Source of the DNA: Parasponia andersonii | Taxonomy: Eukaryota; Streptophyta; Magnoliopsida; Rosales; Cannabaceae | Assembly: GCA_002914805.1 (NCBI GenBank) | Contig: JXTB01000023.1 | Location: 339,219-403,218, forward strand | DNA: 64,000 nt | Direction of reading: 5' to 3' | Shown: positions 1 through 11,774 of the stretch, in pieces | How positions within the stretch are numbered: position 1 is the stretch's first letter | How the letters are laid out: each line of letters starts with the position of its first letter | The notes under the pieces: model-generated | Seen by the model: only the letters and a program-made list of their open reading frames with translations | Told to the model about the DNA's origin: nothing | Databases searched by the model: none | Position numbers and translations under genes: made by a program

Positions 1-600
1 CCTTTGCGGAGGTAAAATATCAAACCTTCAATTCTTCGAGCAATTTTTTCTAGCTTCCTCTCTAAATTTTTCAGCTCCAAACTCTCTGCTCTCTATGCAT
101 TTTGAGCTTTCAAGTTTGTGTTTTCTCCCTAACTCTCCCATTTACTATGGAGGCTTAAGTGTGTATTTATAGGGCACTCAAATGACCTAGGATAGAGGGA
201 ATTTTGACTATTCGATCAGATATAATCAAGGGTCGAGATTTCATTGGAAATCTCACTAAAAATACAGTTGTAGATGCATAGGAGCACTGTAGTACTACTA
301 TTCAAGCGCTACTATGCTACTATTCATATAAATAGTAAAAATTAATACTTTACTTTTTAGGTGCACTGTTTTACTATTTTAGCTCCATTTTACCTGATTT
401 TTATTGCGACACATTTGTATCAGACTCAACTTTAATCCAAAAGAGTTGAAATACCCATGTTTGACACAAATTCATCTTAATTCTCATTTATTCACAAGAA
501 CTATAAAAACAACGTAAAAACTTATCATACCAACCAAAACAGTTGAGAACTCACAATTATTTAACCTGGAGAATATTTGATTTGTGAGCAAAATAAATAC
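1..600 (-). promoter_or_regulatory. LTR-like fragment with minus-strand TATA box
   Basis: On the minus strand the sequence reads CCTATAAATACACAC (TATA core at 164-171), followed by a purine-rich stretch with GAGAGAGCAGAGAG-like motifs, as in the R/U5 part of plant LTRs or a gene 5' leader. Upstream (about 240-370) lies a run of short repeats of the type 'tagtactactattc'. No coding sequence is seen. It runs off the left edge, so LTR versus host promoter cannot be decided. Confidence 0.3.
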
Positions 601-1089
601 TCATCAGTAGCTTCGAAATTTTTTTTTCGAGAAAACGTAATATTTTATAAATATTTTTTGAATGTGAAATTTTTTAAATAAGCTTTAGAAAATAATATTT
701 TTCTAAATCAATATATAAATTTTCAAAAAGTTTAGCCCATTTGGAATTTATAAATTTTTTTAAATTTGGCCGTAGTTTTTTTTTTTTTTTTCTTGGTTGT
801 TGTTGTAAGAAACCTTTAATAAGAAGCTAGTGAATCTGCCATAAGGATCAAGCCAAAGGCCTTGAAGCCCATACATATGACTTCCATGAGATATATAAAT
901 TCTAGGAGGCAGCAGAATGACCTTAAGCAATTCCAACCCAAGATTCTATTTTGGAGCATCAAAACTCTAAAATGAAGCAACATTATTCCATATTTTTTTT
1001 TGGCAAAAACTAGGCCATCTAAAGCCATTTTAGAAAAGAGTTATAAATATACGGTGGACTTAGTTTTTCTTAGATCCAATATTGTATTT
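601..1089. other. AT-rich intergenic sequence
   Basis: Homopolymer-rich AT sequence (long T runs near 620 and 780) with no codon-like structure. A short open frame at 816-1028 on the minus strand has no recognisable motif and is probably chance. Confidence 0.5.
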
Positions 1090-1330
1090 TTTTAGGAAAA
1101 AATATCACTTTTTAAAAAAGATTTTAGGAAAATACTATTTTTAAATAGTAGCTAGTAACCAGTAACCACTTTTCAGGCACTAGTAACTAGTAATGAAAGA
1201 TAATTATAACTAGTATATATTTGATAACTGGTAATTAGTAATCAGTTTTCCAACACTAGTAACTATTTTTAAAAATAGTATTTTTCTAAAAACATTTTTA
1301 AAAATAGCATTTTTTTAAAAAAATTCAGCA
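1090..1330. repeat. Imperfect inverted repeat, MITE-like
   Basis: The left arm (about 1094-1155, 'aaaatactatttttaaatag') is matched by the reverse complement of the right arm (about 1262-1325, 'ctatttttaaaaatagtatt'). The centre holds several variants of 'ctagtaactagtaa'. It looks like a small palindromic non-autonomous element; no target-site duplication was identified. Confidence 0.45.
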
Positions 1331-2013
1331 TATGAATTAAAAAAAATGTTGACTCATCTTATTTTTGTAATTTTTTATTTTTGTTTTTGTGTATAAATTG
1401 TTAGAAACCCTATGTTTTTTCTATCCTAGCCCATTGCTCTAATACTATACTAAAAGAATATTTTCTATACCAAAAAGAATGTTCCTACTATCTTTGACCT
1501 AAATCTCCTTTTTACCCCTAGGATTTGCATGGAAATTTATTTTTTAGTTAGGGTCACTACTAGAAAATTGAAAAAAAAAGGAAAAAAAAATATTATGCTA
1601 TCTACACAGTGCCATGTCATTAATGGTAGGGCACTGTGCCATGTCATTAATGGTAGAGCACTGTTGAAGGGCTTTATTTTGGCACACAATATAGCACCTG
1701 GTTGGAGCCCTTCCCCAATTCTATTTTCGCAAAAAACTACATTTTGGAGCAGGATTATAATCGTCTTTGTGGATGATTTTTCTTTTAATTCATCATCTAG
1801 TTTGGTTATGAATTTTAATTTTTGAAAAAGCATAATTGGATTTGTACTAATTATTGAAAATTAAACTGATTTAATAATTATGCGTATTCAAAGGGAGGCT
1901 ATGTTAGTTCACGGGAATTCATGTTAAATGGTCGTGTCTGTTAGACTTGATTAAGGATTGAAATTAACTAAATATAATCCTAAGATCATCATGTCAAATA
2001 ATCAAGAATATAT
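1331..2013. other. Intergenic stretch with a 27-bp tandem duplication
   Basis: Two near-identical 27-bp units (1609-1635 and 1636-1662, beginning 'gtgccatgtcattaatggta') are the only clear structure. Open frames on both strands across 1529-1833 owe their length to this repeat and flanking low-complexity DNA and resemble no protein I recognise. Confidence 0.5.
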
Positions 2014-2740
2014 TGTTGAAAAATGCAGAAGCAAAGACTTAGATCCATAGTGAAAAAAACTAGAAAGCGTAAGTTACAGTATGAACGATGGATCATGAAC
2101 ACACAAATATAGAAACATGGGATCTTGAGGGTTAGTGACCTTCCACAGTCAGCTCTCTTTAATGTACTTAGTGGGTTCTCTTTCTAAGATGGGAAAGAGG
2201 AGAAAAGCATTGCATAAAATAGTGATTTGATTTAAGGATCATAACCCACTAGTTTTCTTTTTATAATATTACTTAATTGTAACTCTATCAGTTATAATTG
2301 GGTCAGTATTAGGTCTCTGCATATTACAAAGCCCACACATATTAGATGTTCCTGAGCCTACTTAGTTAGATCACTAGATGGTTGTGAGCCTACTTAGTTA
2401 GATCACTAATAGACCCATTTAATTAGATAGTATATATTATATATGGGTTTAGTTTAAATGGTTACAACAGTATTTACCCATGAATGGTTATAATGGTTTA
2501 AGCCGAATTTATATTCTACGGTGGTGATTAGTTTAGGAGTTAGTCAAAAAAAATTAATGCTATTCATCAGCATCAAATAAATTTAATACTATCACTATGT
2601 TTTTTAGTATCCATTCATGGTTACAAAAAAATTGAAGCTATTAAGACTCCTCCATTATATATAATTGTAATTAATTATGTAAGCCAATATTAGGAAATAA
2701 ATAAAATCCAGCAGTGTTTATGTCCATAAACAATCATAAA
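2014..2740 (-). mobile_element. Copia-type LTR fragment
   Basis: It shows the same order of motifs as the copia LTRs at 51685-52550 and 56518-57372: a TG start, 'gattagtgatcttcc'-like block (here 'ggttagtgaccttcc'), 'tagtgggttctct', 'cttgatttgattta'-like block, 'aattgggtcagtatta' and 'gttagatcactaat'. Orientation follows those LTRs (minus-strand element). It contains a 31-bp duplication (units starting 2353 and 2384, 'tgagcctacttagttagatc'). No coding region adjoins it, so it is a solo LTR or a fragment. Confidence 0.5.
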
Positions 2741-3810
2741 TATTTCAATAATAAAACCCAACAGTGTTTATGTCTATCTACAATCATAAATTTCAATCTG
2801 AATTCAACCCGTTTAGTAATCATGTTAAGAATATAAATGCATGCCTAACTTTTGTATAAATGAGCTGACATGATGCAACTTGTATAACCTGTTTACACAC
2901 ATAGATAATATTTGTCTCATAAACTAAAAGAAAAATAGAAAAAACGAAAATTTTCAAATCTAAGTATCAATAACATATGCCATGAATTTTGACTTTTCTT
3001 AATTTTTTTTAAAGGATACTTACATTTTTATCTATTGCATTTTGGTTATTTTATTTGGTCATACCTTGTTTTCGGGTTATCAGTGTTGTCATTCAAATTT
3101 AAAATTTGTAAAAGTTTTATACCACCCCAGGTTAAACACCAATTTTTATACCATTGAGTTTAACTTTAAACATATATTTAAAAAATAATTTACTTTAAAA
3201 TTTATAATTAACAATATTAAAAAATATGTTAAAGAATGCAAAAATCCCAAAATTTTCAATCTTTATTAGTTTAATTATTAACTCTAAATAATCTATAGAT
3301 TTGAATTACTAATTAATTATACACATGTTTAAAATTTAAAGGATTATTTATAATTCATTTTCAAATTTATTATTTATCCAAACAATTTCATCAAGTCCAC
3401 TAAACTAAACACAAGATAATATTAAATATATTACAATAAAATCATTTCAATCTGAAACAATTATCCTAAACAATCCTTGAGACCAAACACTACGTCAGTT
3501 CTATATCAAATGCTTAAAATGGACTTTTAAGAGCCTCCAATTGGCTTCTTTCATGTTGCAAATAGTTCTTCTTCATATTGCAACATAAGACCAAAATATA
3601 GGAGATTTTATATTTAATGTTATGCTTGTCATAAAAAACAATTGCTTTAATAGTGATTTAATATCAAAAATATTATAAAGGATTTCTTTATAATCAATTT
3701 TGTGATTTATGAATATTTTCTTACCAATTTAATGTGATTTACTTGAATTTGAACTGAAAATTTTTTTGAAAGGAAAAACAATTTCATTAATACTCAGCAC
3801 ATGTAGTCCT
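2741..3810. other. AT-rich intergenic sequence
   Basis: No coding potential. A duplicated block of about 53 bp near 2710-2800 ('cagtgtttatgtc...acaatcataaat', two copies) is the only repeat I can see. The rest is AT-rich sequence up to the left end of the large copia element. Confidence 0.5.
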
Positions 3811-4158
3811 TATTGGTTATACTTTAGGAAAAACATGATAAAATGAAAGTTGAGTGGAAACATAGAAAATAAATTTTTTTCAGGACTATATTTTTTAATA
3901 AAAATCTTTTAGATTTTTGTTATGGTCTAAATATATACAATATATTGTGTACCTCAACCAACGAGGTTTTTTTCCTATGCACTAAGTTTGAAACTATTGA
4001 GGTATATGAGTACCTCGATATTAATCAACCTCCAAATGAGAATCTAAGAACTCCAATGACTTCCAGTGGTAGTTCCAAAAATTTCTTTTTCTTAATTTTT
4101 CTAAAGTAGCCACCAAATAGATATGTTCAACAACTGAACCTTACCTGGGGTGCGAGGA
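3811..4158 (-). mobile_element. Copia 3' LTR, outer part
   Basis: It aligns by eye with 24121-24446: both begin 'ttggttat', then share 'acctcaaccaa', 'aagtttgaaac', 'atcaacctcc' and 'gagaatc'. The first bases are TA instead of TG. The match stops near 'gaggagcc', where an insertion begins. Confidence 0.75.
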
Positions 4159-7157
4159 GCCTTTTATAAGTATAACATCTCCTAGTTTATCTATATGACT
4201 ATATAGGTTAGACTAAGAAGTATTATTCTTTTATAAACCATAACTTTAATTTTGTTCAAAAAAATAGGCCAATTTAAATTTTCAAACTTTAAAACTAAAG
4301 AAGCTGAGTGACATTATTTTCTAAAAGTGTCTTTATAAAATGTACAATCAAAAAGTCCTTATTAGTTTATCTTACCATCAGCAGTAATATTTACAACATA
4401 TCAAAATATTGAAATACAAAGAAAACATTGCTTATAAGTCAAGCTCTTTTACATCTGTATGATCATGGCGACAAGAGAGTGTGCTAGCCAACCATCAACT
4501 CTATACATTATATATCTCTTTACCTGCATCACTGAAACTAAATAAGCTAATACTTAATAAGTAAAGATCATGCACGCTCTTGAATATATTTCATACATAA
4601 ACTTTATTGAAATTCCCATTGTACTCTTTCTTTCATAACTTTTTATTTTGATACACTTTTCTTAGAAAATATTTTTTTATAGGGCCTTTGAGTACACTAC
4701 AAAACCATGACAGTTGGTAGGCCATGCCCACCTATACGGGAAGGAAATGCATGACTAATGTGAACCATACTTATTCAAAGCAAGCCAACTAGGTAATGTA
4801 TCTTACATAACCTATAGTACAATATTCAATCCTGGCAGCCGGTAAGCCATGCTCACCTATGTAGAAGAATGCCTATACAAACTATACCTACCCAACGCAG
4901 ATAGACTAAATAATATATTTAAAATAAATTTCGTAAAATTAGTACAATTGTACTACTTTAAATCCAATGCATAGAAAACTTCACTTCTTGCAAATCATGC
5001 TTGAATAATCATGTCATGCTTATGTCTTTGATAAACTAATAATAACTATAGGAATAACATATAATTAATATAATACACATAGTCATGTAAGAAAATATTT
5101 GTATATACTATTATTCTTGTGATGTACTTAAAATAAATCTTCACCTATCTTGTATCCGACAAAAGGGACAAAAGAGACAGTAAAAGGGATTAGTATCCTC
5201 TATAGTAAAGTGTCCTAAATACCTGGTATGATTTACAATAAACTTAACGTTCAAAGGTTTTATTCATAACGCAGACATTGGATCACAAAGTCAAGAACAA
5301 AGTCCATTAAACAAGGACTTATTTACCACGATTAGAGTACAGTTTTGATCAAGATAACGTAAAACAGATTTGAATAATGATGCATTCTTATTGTACTCAG
5401 TTGATATAAATTAGTAGTTTTAGCCTCTGAGCACAATTTTTTTTTAAGTTTTTAGGCAAATTCTGTAGCATGTGGTTAAAAGAATAAAATCACAAACATT
5501 CAATTAAGTTCAACAACTCCAAAAAGTTCAAAAATACTTAAAAGATTATGGAAGAAACCAGAAATAACTCTTTCTAAGCCAAATAGACGTATTTTCAATC
5601 TATTTCACCTCTCCCCCCACCCCTTCTCCCCTCCCCCCCTCCCCCCCTTTTTTTTTAGTTAGACACCGTTTTAAGCTTAAGGACATCAACACATTACTCT
5701 AATCAAATTTATGAGTCCAAAAATATGAAACAAAGAATATCCCTTGTATACCCAATAGTACAATACAAAGAAGAAAAGGGAAACCAAATCCTCATTTTAT
5801 TCCAAGTCTTTCGGCAGCCAAAATATTTATTTTTAAGTAATAAACTCAACTTTATTTATAAGAATCAATGAATCTACAACAATAGTGTACTTAGAAACTG
5901 ATACAAATAGAAACGGTCAAACTAGTATAATCAAAGCTATCTTTCTTCTTCTTCTTTTTTATTTTAAAAAAATCCTAATTAGATATATTGATTCAAAACT
6001 GATTTCTATATGATTAAACGACCACTGAGCAGAGCAATTAATCAAGAAATCACAATCACAAAAGAAATTTTATGTATACCTTGTACCTACAGCAAGAATA
6101 GAGACAATATATATAAACACATATAGACATATATATAAACACATATAGACATAGAAACGTAAATCCTAAACTACTTATTAAATAAGTATTAAAGGGCTTA
6201 TAAGTATTCTAATTAATTTGCTACAATAGACAGTAAAAGAAATACATCAAGATTAAAGGAAGGGTGCAATACGAAATGCCTTTTATCGTACTTATTCTTA
6301 AATAACTATAAATATATAGATAACTCTTATACAGGGTTAAGAAGATGGAGCTGTGAGAATAAACATGGAAAGGGAGCAATTCGTTTTGTTTTTGTTGGTG
6401 AGTGTACAAGACCAAATAATTAAATAGTATAGTTAATGCTCCAAGGTCTTATCGACTTCACCAAGTCAGTTTCTACACGATTCCAATTTGTTTTCTTTCG
6501 TAATAAAGAAGAATAATAAAATATATCATATAAATGAATTAATAATAATAATATAAAATAAACATCAGACCAAAGTTCGATAAGTTACACGATTTAGAAG
6601 GTACTAAAAATGCACTCAATACACTTTATTTTATGTTCTAATGTATATCAAAATTAATTTAGAAATAAGGTATCAGCAATTAGAAATTTATAGGTAATGC
6701 CATTGTGAATATAATTAAACCCTTACTTTTAGGCATATGAAAACTTTATTAAACATTCAAAATAATGACAGAAATAAACATATAATAATCAATGACATTT
6801 CTACAATTAAATACAAAGCGAACTAGTTTGGCACAATTAGTCAGCACATAAAATCATATTTTGTTTTAACCATACTTGTTGCACCTTTGGCACACCGAGC
6901 TATTGATGTGAGTTTATTAAACTTTTTCACAGCATATGAACACTTTAATAATATCAATATAATAATATGGGTAAAAATAATATATAACAATCACAAGTAA
7001 GCAAATTACCATAAAATTGATACTAGTTATTTAATATATTTATTATACAAAATGAACACATTTATTATTGGCTTATTATACATGTTAAAATCTTGGACAT
7101 CACAATAAACTCCCCTCTTAAGGGAGAATTTGGCCGGCCCTAAGGTATGGGTTGGCC
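4159..7157. mobile_element. ~3 kb insertion of unknown type splitting the copia 3' LTR
   Basis: This block has no counterpart in the intact LTR at 24121-25583 and separates two LTR segments that are contiguous there, so it is inferred to be an insertion. Boundaries are approximate because the LTR copies diverge around both junctions. It is non-coding. Visible contents are a ~127-bp imperfect duplication (about 4706-4920, 'gtaggccatgcccacctat' / 'gtaagccatgctcacctat'), a polypyrimidine C/T tract (5605-5656) and a ~26-bp duplication (about 6105-6155, 'aacacatatagacatatata'). No terminal repeats or TSD were resolved. Confidence 0.45.
5605..5656. repeat. Polypyrimidine (C/T) tract
   Basis: A run almost purely of C and T with several C6-C7 blocks, ending in T9. 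It is striking in otherwise AT-rich DNA. Confidence 0.8.
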
Positions 7158-8242
7158 AAAAATACTTAATGCCCTTAGGAGCATTGCATTGGGCTCAAAT
7201 TTTTAGTCTATTTCTTTTTTTTTTTTGTGTAACTACCTAAAAAACTGATTGAGCCTAATTTGGCTAATCTTATATAACCTAAGATGTTGGAATAGGTTAG
7301 AAACCAAATACATTTATTTAATTCAAGCTCTAATGAACAAAAACCTAGTTATAATTAACTCTTAATATAATGGATTTGTACTATTAGTTATAGACTTATT
7401 CCATTAAAAATTCAAATTATACTATTGAATTAAATAAATATTACAAGATACTTTATAATTAAAATTATGTCTATTAGATAATTAATATTTACATATATAT
7501 CCCCACAAGAATACTGGTAATTGGAGCTGTTTAGAATTACTATTTTACCCCTCAATTATATCTTTCAATTCTTTGATATAAGACTATATCTAATAGATAA
7601 CCAGACTTATACAAAGTCTTCGATTAATAAAATATCTAATATAATAGAGTTATGAAGTCCATTTCTATAATTATATATTCCCAATGCCCATAATAATGCA
7701 TTACCAAAGTGTCAGGATTTAAATCGTCAATTTCTTGATCTGTACATTTTAACATCTCAAATAATACAAGTTATACACATAGGTTCATCACTTATTTCTG
7801 GATTTAGAAAGACATGCGTTAATTATCAAGTTTGTGAGAATATGTTCTTGTCAATGAGACTTATCACAAGAATTTATTTTACATGGTCCATGTTTAATGT
7901 TTACGTGCCAAGACTTTTTACACATGGTCACATCAATATAGATTAAAACACATTATAAATGCAGAAAGCCTTGCAACATAATCCAAGAGAAGTATCCATC
8001 TTCTCTTACTAATTGTGAACAATCTTATTTGATTTAATTAGAGAAAATATGTCTTAATAAATATCTTTATTAAAATATTTCACTAATGAATAAATTATAA
8101 AACTTTTTGACATTTATTATTGTACCAATAATCAAAAATATTATTACAAATACTATACAAGAAATGTTACCTTATTAAATATCTAAAATATTCAATAAAT
8201 ATCTATAAATAATAAACATTTTTTGGGCATAACTCTAACAAT
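7158..8242 (-). mobile_element. Copia 3' LTR, inner part
   Basis: It aligns with 24447-25583: 'gcctaatttggctaatctta', 'aatatttaca...atccccac', 'gatttaattagagaaa' and 'ttttgggcataa' all recur in order. It ends in CA at 8241-8242, i.e. TGTTAGAGTTATGCCC when read in element orientation. A short purine-rich tract (rc AAATGGGTAAT, 8243-8253) next to it fits the polypurine tract. Confidence 0.75.
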
Positions 8243-8268
8243 TACCCATTTAGATAAAAAGTAATTTT

Positions 8269-8845
8269 TTATATTTTTCGCAATCTTAAACTAATAAGGT
8301 GACTCTCAAAGCTCTTACAAGCCATTACTTTAAACAACGAATCAACCAGGTTATCTTCTGATACAATTTTGTACACAGTCACTTCTCCTTGATCAAATAT
8401 ATCTTGAATGACATAATACTTCTTCTCAATGTGCTTCTCTCTATTATGGCTTTTAGGTTCCTTTGAGTTGGCAACTGTTCCACTATTGTAACAATATACA
8501 GTCAATAATTGACTAATAGCTAAAACCACTTGTAAATCTATTAGTAGCTGTAACCACAAGTAAATCCATTAAAAATTTCCAGAGCTTAATAGCCTCCTTA
8601 GCATCCATACAAGTAGCTACATATTTAGCTTCTATGGTAGAGTCAGCAATACAAGTTCTCTTCACTCCTCCAAATAATATCTCCTTTGTCAATGGTAAAG
8701 ACAGAACCAAACGTTGACTTTTTGAAGTCATTATTTGATTGAAAATCAAAATCCGTGTACCAATGGGAGTAAGTTCTTCTCCAGAATACACAAGTATATA
8801 GTCTTTAGTTCTCCAAAGATACCTTAGAATATGCTTGACTACCAA
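8269..8845 (-). pseudogene. Copia RNase H, decayed
   Basis: RNase H would degrade the RNA strand of the RNA:DNA hybrid during reverse transcription. Two overlapping minus-strand frames together give the domain. The upstream frame (8513-8845) has ILVYSGEELTPIG, then ADSTIEAKYVA and KEAIKLWKFL, matching the copia pattern ADST-EAEYIA...KEAVWLRKFL. The second frame (8269-8559) continues to the C-terminus next to the LTR ('DNLVDSLFK' for the usual DNLADPFTK). A frame change joins the two near 8513-8559. The family's usual YTDSDF-like segment is also altered (RILIFNQ). Confidence 0.8.
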
Positions 8846-9971
8846 CCAACATTATAGTCCTGAGTTTGATGAAATCTACTAATAACTCTCACTGCAAAGT
8901 ATATATCAGGTTTAGTACATAATATGACATATATGAGACTTCCCACTACCAAAGTATATAGTATCCTCTTCATATCTTCTACCTCTTTTTTATTTATAGA
9001 AAATTACTCTTTTGATAGTTTAACTCCATGTCAAAAAGGTAATAACCTTTTCTTGGAGTTTTCCATATTAAATCTAGCCAAGAAGAAGCTTGTGATAAAG
9101 CTATAGATTTGTTCTTGCTATCACGAATGATTTAGATTCCTATTACATAGCTTGCCTTACGAAGGTCTTTCATATCAAATTGCTTTGCAAGCTATACTTT
9201 AGTAGTTATTATTGCACCTACATAATTTTTAATGAGTAAAATGCCATTTACATAAAGTACTAGAAATACCGATTTGCCAATTTCTATCTTTTTTAGACAT
9301 AAGACTCGTCTATAATTTGATCGTATCCATAAGATTTAATAGCTTGATCAAATCTTATAATCCATGATCTAGATGCTTACTTTAGTCTGTAAATGGACTT
9401 CTACAAGAGACAAACTTTTTTTATCATGAAGTTTTTCCACAAAATCATCTAGTCACACTATATAGATACTGTCATCAAAATTTCCATTTAGAAATGCAGT
9501 TTTGATATCCATTTTCAAAATCTCATAATCGAGGGCCGTAGTTATAGATAAAAGAATATGAATAAGCTTTATTATAGCAACAAGAGAGAATGTTTCCTTA
9601 TATTCGATTTATTTTTTCTAAGTATAACCCTTTGCTATAAGCCTTGCTTTAAAGGTCTCAACTTTTTTGTCTATTCTTTTTTTTCTCATACCTATTTGTA
9701 CCCTATAGATTTTACTCCTTCGGGTAGATCCATAAGTTTCTAGACATAATTAGAGTACATGGACTCTATCTCAGATTTCATGGCTTTTTTCCATGAGTTG
9801 ATGCCAACATCCTTCATAGATTAGTCATAGGTAGAGGGATTCGCTTCTAAACTTTTATAGATAGTTTAGAAGATTTATTTTTACTATCTTTTAGGTTGTC
9901 ATATAACCTTCTCACTATAAGGAAGTTGTAGAGAATTCTGGGGTATTTCAATAGTTGGTTATTGTTATAGT
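8846..9971 (-). pseudogene. Copia reverse transcriptase, decayed
   Basis: Reverse transcriptase copies element RNA into DNA. Minus-strand pieces in family order from the right: AMKSEIESMYSNYV and LPEGVKSIGYKWV (about 9690-9800), DIKTAFLNGNFDDSIYIV (about 9460-9515), the catalytic box as YVNGILL (codons 9243-9254; YVDD expected), and SLIYVILCTKPDIYFAV (about 8890-8940). Both catalytic aspartates of the box are replaced, and stops interrupt the frame (for example just after DDSIYIV). The upstream linker runs into the solo LTR at 9972. Confidence 0.8.
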
Positions 9972-11769
9972 TGTTGGGATTTTTTCCCCTAAAAAGCAGA
10001 TTTTCAATTTTACCCTTTTGAGTATAAACAACTTTCTCTTATATGAAATTATGATATTTGCTAGATTAAACTATCTTATTTGAATAGTTTATTCATCTGA
10101 AAAAGATTCCATGACTTTATATGTGTATAAAGAAACAAACATGATTAAGTGTTAATTATGGGGAGACTTGTTTCTTTATCTAAGTCTAAATGAAGTAGTT
10201 TACAATTTGTAAATAAAGATAGAATACTTTATTTACTATAGGTTGTAGTGTTTGTCTATCTCAACGAGAATAATGTGTCTCAAATCATTGAAGTATCTGA
10301 CTTCTGATAGAAATACTAATACAACATAAACAAGTTATGTGTATTAAACTGGACCAGGTAATATAAATAATTGGAGTGCCGTAACTCAATTCTTATATTA
10401 TCATAAACTAGCTCTTAACATATAAATCTTAATCCTTGATGTTTGACTGGACTTGCTTTCATGGGTTATAGCCTTTTTATTTGTTAAAATACTAACCTCT
10501 ATGAAGCTAGAGGTGAACTCTGGCATATTGGAGGTTATGACTTTTGAATTGATGGGAACACCAAATAGTTAAGGACACTATACATTAATGTCACTTTAGG
10601 TTCTTTTAAGATTCATGTAATAATTAAATCTAAGATCTTAGTATTCACTTTGTGAATTGGTTGATAATTTTTTCTAAATGGCCATTGAGAACAAAATTAT
10701 CGACAATATTATTCCTTGATAGAAAGATGGTAACTTAAAAGTAAATAGGTATTGGAGGGGTATTATGATAATTTCACCTATCCAACTACGGCATTGTATA
10801 AGGATTCTATATATGGTATAGAATATGCTAGATAGATCGGTTAATCAAGGTTAGTTGATTAAATCTCTATAAAGGCATGACATTGAATTTAAGAGTGCAG
10901 TATTAGGCCTTTAGTAGAGTGTTCCTTTACTAATAATATTTATTTAAATACCATAATAAGAGTCATTATGTATTTATCATATTATTAGAGCTTAGATTAT
11001 TTGGATCCATTAGGTCCCTTGTCTAGCTCAATTAAGCTCATTAATTGGTTAGTGGTATTTGTGAAATTTATTTTATGAAACTGTGTAAAATAATGATTCT
11101 ACACAGAAGTTGGTATTTTTATAAATAAGTTTCATGAGTTGGATATATTTATAAAAATACACTCAAAGCCCAAATTGGAGAACAAGCCCAATCCTAATTG
11201 GACTAGGATTAGTAGTTTTGAGTCCTATATATGTAAGATATATAAGAGAAAAAACAGCACAGTAACTCATATAGAGTCACACGCATAGATATAGGGAGAG
11301 ATGGAGAAAAATCGGCCCACGCTGAGAAAGAGAGAAGAGAAAAAGTTTCCTATTATCTCACAGTTCCATCTCACATCCCAGTATTCCATAGGATCAAGAA
11401 GGCGTTCTTGATCGTTCTCCAACGAAGGTTTTGACTTGGTACCTACTCGCCTCATCAACTAAGAGCAAAAGCATAAACAAGAAGATCTAGGATTGGAGGT
11501 TTGATCACTATCAATAAGGAGATCAAGGAGGAACACACTATAAGAGGTAAACCCTAATCTCATCTCTAGGGTTTTGTATCTAGATTTGATATATATTGTA
11601 CATGATTTTGTATATGATGCATGTGTGTTATATGGTTATGAAAACTGTTTTTATGTAAAATTTTAAAACCTAAATCCGCTAATTTTTCCACTGTGTTCAT
11701 AATATGATCATGTATTTAATATTTGCATACATATATGATTTTTCTAAATGTAAGGTCATTTTACAAACA
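9972..11769 (+). mobile_element. Solo LTR, copia-like, with 5-bp TSD
   Basis: It starts TGTTGGGATTTTTTCCCC and ends ...TTTACAAACA. The 5 bp before it (9967-9971, atagt) are repeated exactly after it (11770-11774). Removing the LTR and one TSD joins copia polyprotein sequence on both sides. A TATA motif (about 11226) followed by short direct motifs suggests plus orientation. At 1798 bp with no internal region it is a typical product of LTR-LTR recombination. A short open frame inside (11267-11458, minus) is not considered coding. Confidence 0.85.
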
Positions 11770-11774
11770 ATAGT

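Noticed and set aside
1529..1833. Two ~98-residue frames on opposite strands
   Set aside because: They overlap each other, depend on a 27-bp tandem duplication and low-complexity DNA, and have no motif.
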